NCBI GenBank assembly: GCA_028554795.2
Contig: CM068824.1
Coordinates: 158,608,289 to 158,672,288, forward strand
DNA length: 64,000 nt
DNA from: Sinohyriopsis cumingii
Taxonomy: Eukaryota > Mollusca > Bivalvia > Unionida > Unionidae
Direction of reading: 5' to 3'
The notes under the pieces were generated by a model, which worked only from the letters and a program-made list of their open reading frames with translations, did not search any database and was not told where the DNA came from. Positions 63,925-64,000 of the stretch are shown in pieces. The translations under genes were made by a program, and so were the position numbers. Position 1 is the stretch's first letter. Each line of letters begins with the position of its first letter.

Positions 63925-64000
63925 ATGAATGTAATTGATTTTTCAGCCACGAAGAAACGCGAGCAAGCGAAACACAACGCGGTATTACCGAATTCGATAA
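63925..64000 (+). CDS. Packaging ATPase, first 25 codons (copy B, cut by window end)
   Basis: From the ATG at 63925 the frame matches the start of the copy A packaging ATPase (MNVIDFSATKKREQ). The Walker motifs lie beyond the window. Confidence 0.8.
   Translation, partial: MNVIDFSATKKREQAKHNAVLPNSI

Larger units (their letters stand above)
50034..64000. mobile_element. Element B: second copy of the element A family, inverted, cut by the window end
   Basis: Gene order is that of element A read in reverse. The left terminus starts AGCAGCAGGGAAGTT as in A. By analogy with A the right terminus should lie about 824 bases beyond the window edge. The frames are far better preserved than in A: fourteen complete genes are open, and the membrane-protein gene has one small deletion. 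It sits inside the duplicated accessory region of element C. The target duplication would be CTTAGCG or its 6-base part, but the partner is outside the window. Confidence 0.9.

Noticed and set aside
18031-64000. CRISPR arrays, bacterial genes or plasmid features
   Set aside because: No direct-repeat and spacer arrays, ribosome binding sites or bacterial operons were seen. TATA boxes, AATAAA signals, histone-type stem-loops, SINEs and a TMEM18 homologue all indicate an animal genome.

Overview
The window looks like invertebrate animal chromosome carrying three large virus-like DNA transposons of the Polinton/Maverick (adintovirus-like) kind. About 17.8 kb of gene-poor, repeat-rich host DNA comes first: TA and GT microsatellites, minisatellites, tRNA-derived SINEs, short inverted-repeat transposons and a rotted Ty3/gypsy reverse transcriptase. 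The only recognisable host gene is an intact TMEM18-like ORF (1449-1919). The species cannot be named from sequence alone. The repeat landscape and the elements suggest a marine invertebrate, perhaps a mollusc, which is inference.

Element A (17782-32949) is complete: 233-bp terminal inverted repeats (TIRs) flanked by the direct repeat CACATCG. Element B (50034 to the window end) is a second copy of the same family in opposite orientation, cut by the window edge about 0.8 kb before its expected end. Both carry the same 16 genes: packaging ATPase, zinc ribbon, parvovirus-type phospholipase A2, DDE integrase, a DNA polymerase B-like protein fused to an SF1 helicase, a Cys-rich protein, an HNH endonuclease, a small coiled-coil protein, penton-like minor capsid protein, membrane protein, trimeric-fibre-like protein with a C1q-like head, adenain-like protease, pX-like core peptide, double-jelly-roll major capsid protein, pVI-like protein and a first gene of unknown role. 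A has several premature stops and frameshifts. B is nearly intact; its one visible lesion is a 1-nt loss near the start of the membrane-protein gene.

Element C (about 34.5-50.03 kb) is a different, more classical Polinton: protein-primed PolB, packaging ATPase, chromodomain integrase, major and minor capsid proteins, pVI-like and pX-like proteins, and small accessory genes. Most of its genes have their own TATA box. B appears to have inserted into its right part, so the rest of C should lie beyond B. C is decaying: the polymerase has a stop codon directly before its catalytic FDTDG motif, and the penton and pVI-like genes are frameshifted.

The most unusual signals are these. (1) Four accessory genes of C each end, 24-29 nt after the stop codon, in a perfect histone-mRNA-type 3' stem-loop (6-bp stem, TTTC loop) followed by a purine-rich element. 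This suggests replication-dependent, poly(A)-independent mRNA 3' ends. (2) In A and B the protease reading frame extends upstream without a start codon, overlapping the pX-like gene in the -1 frame from an A8G slippery run. This suggests a -1 frameshift-made pX-protease fusion. (3) The replication protein is a PolB-SF1 helicase fusion. (4) The fibre shaft differs in repeat number between A and B.
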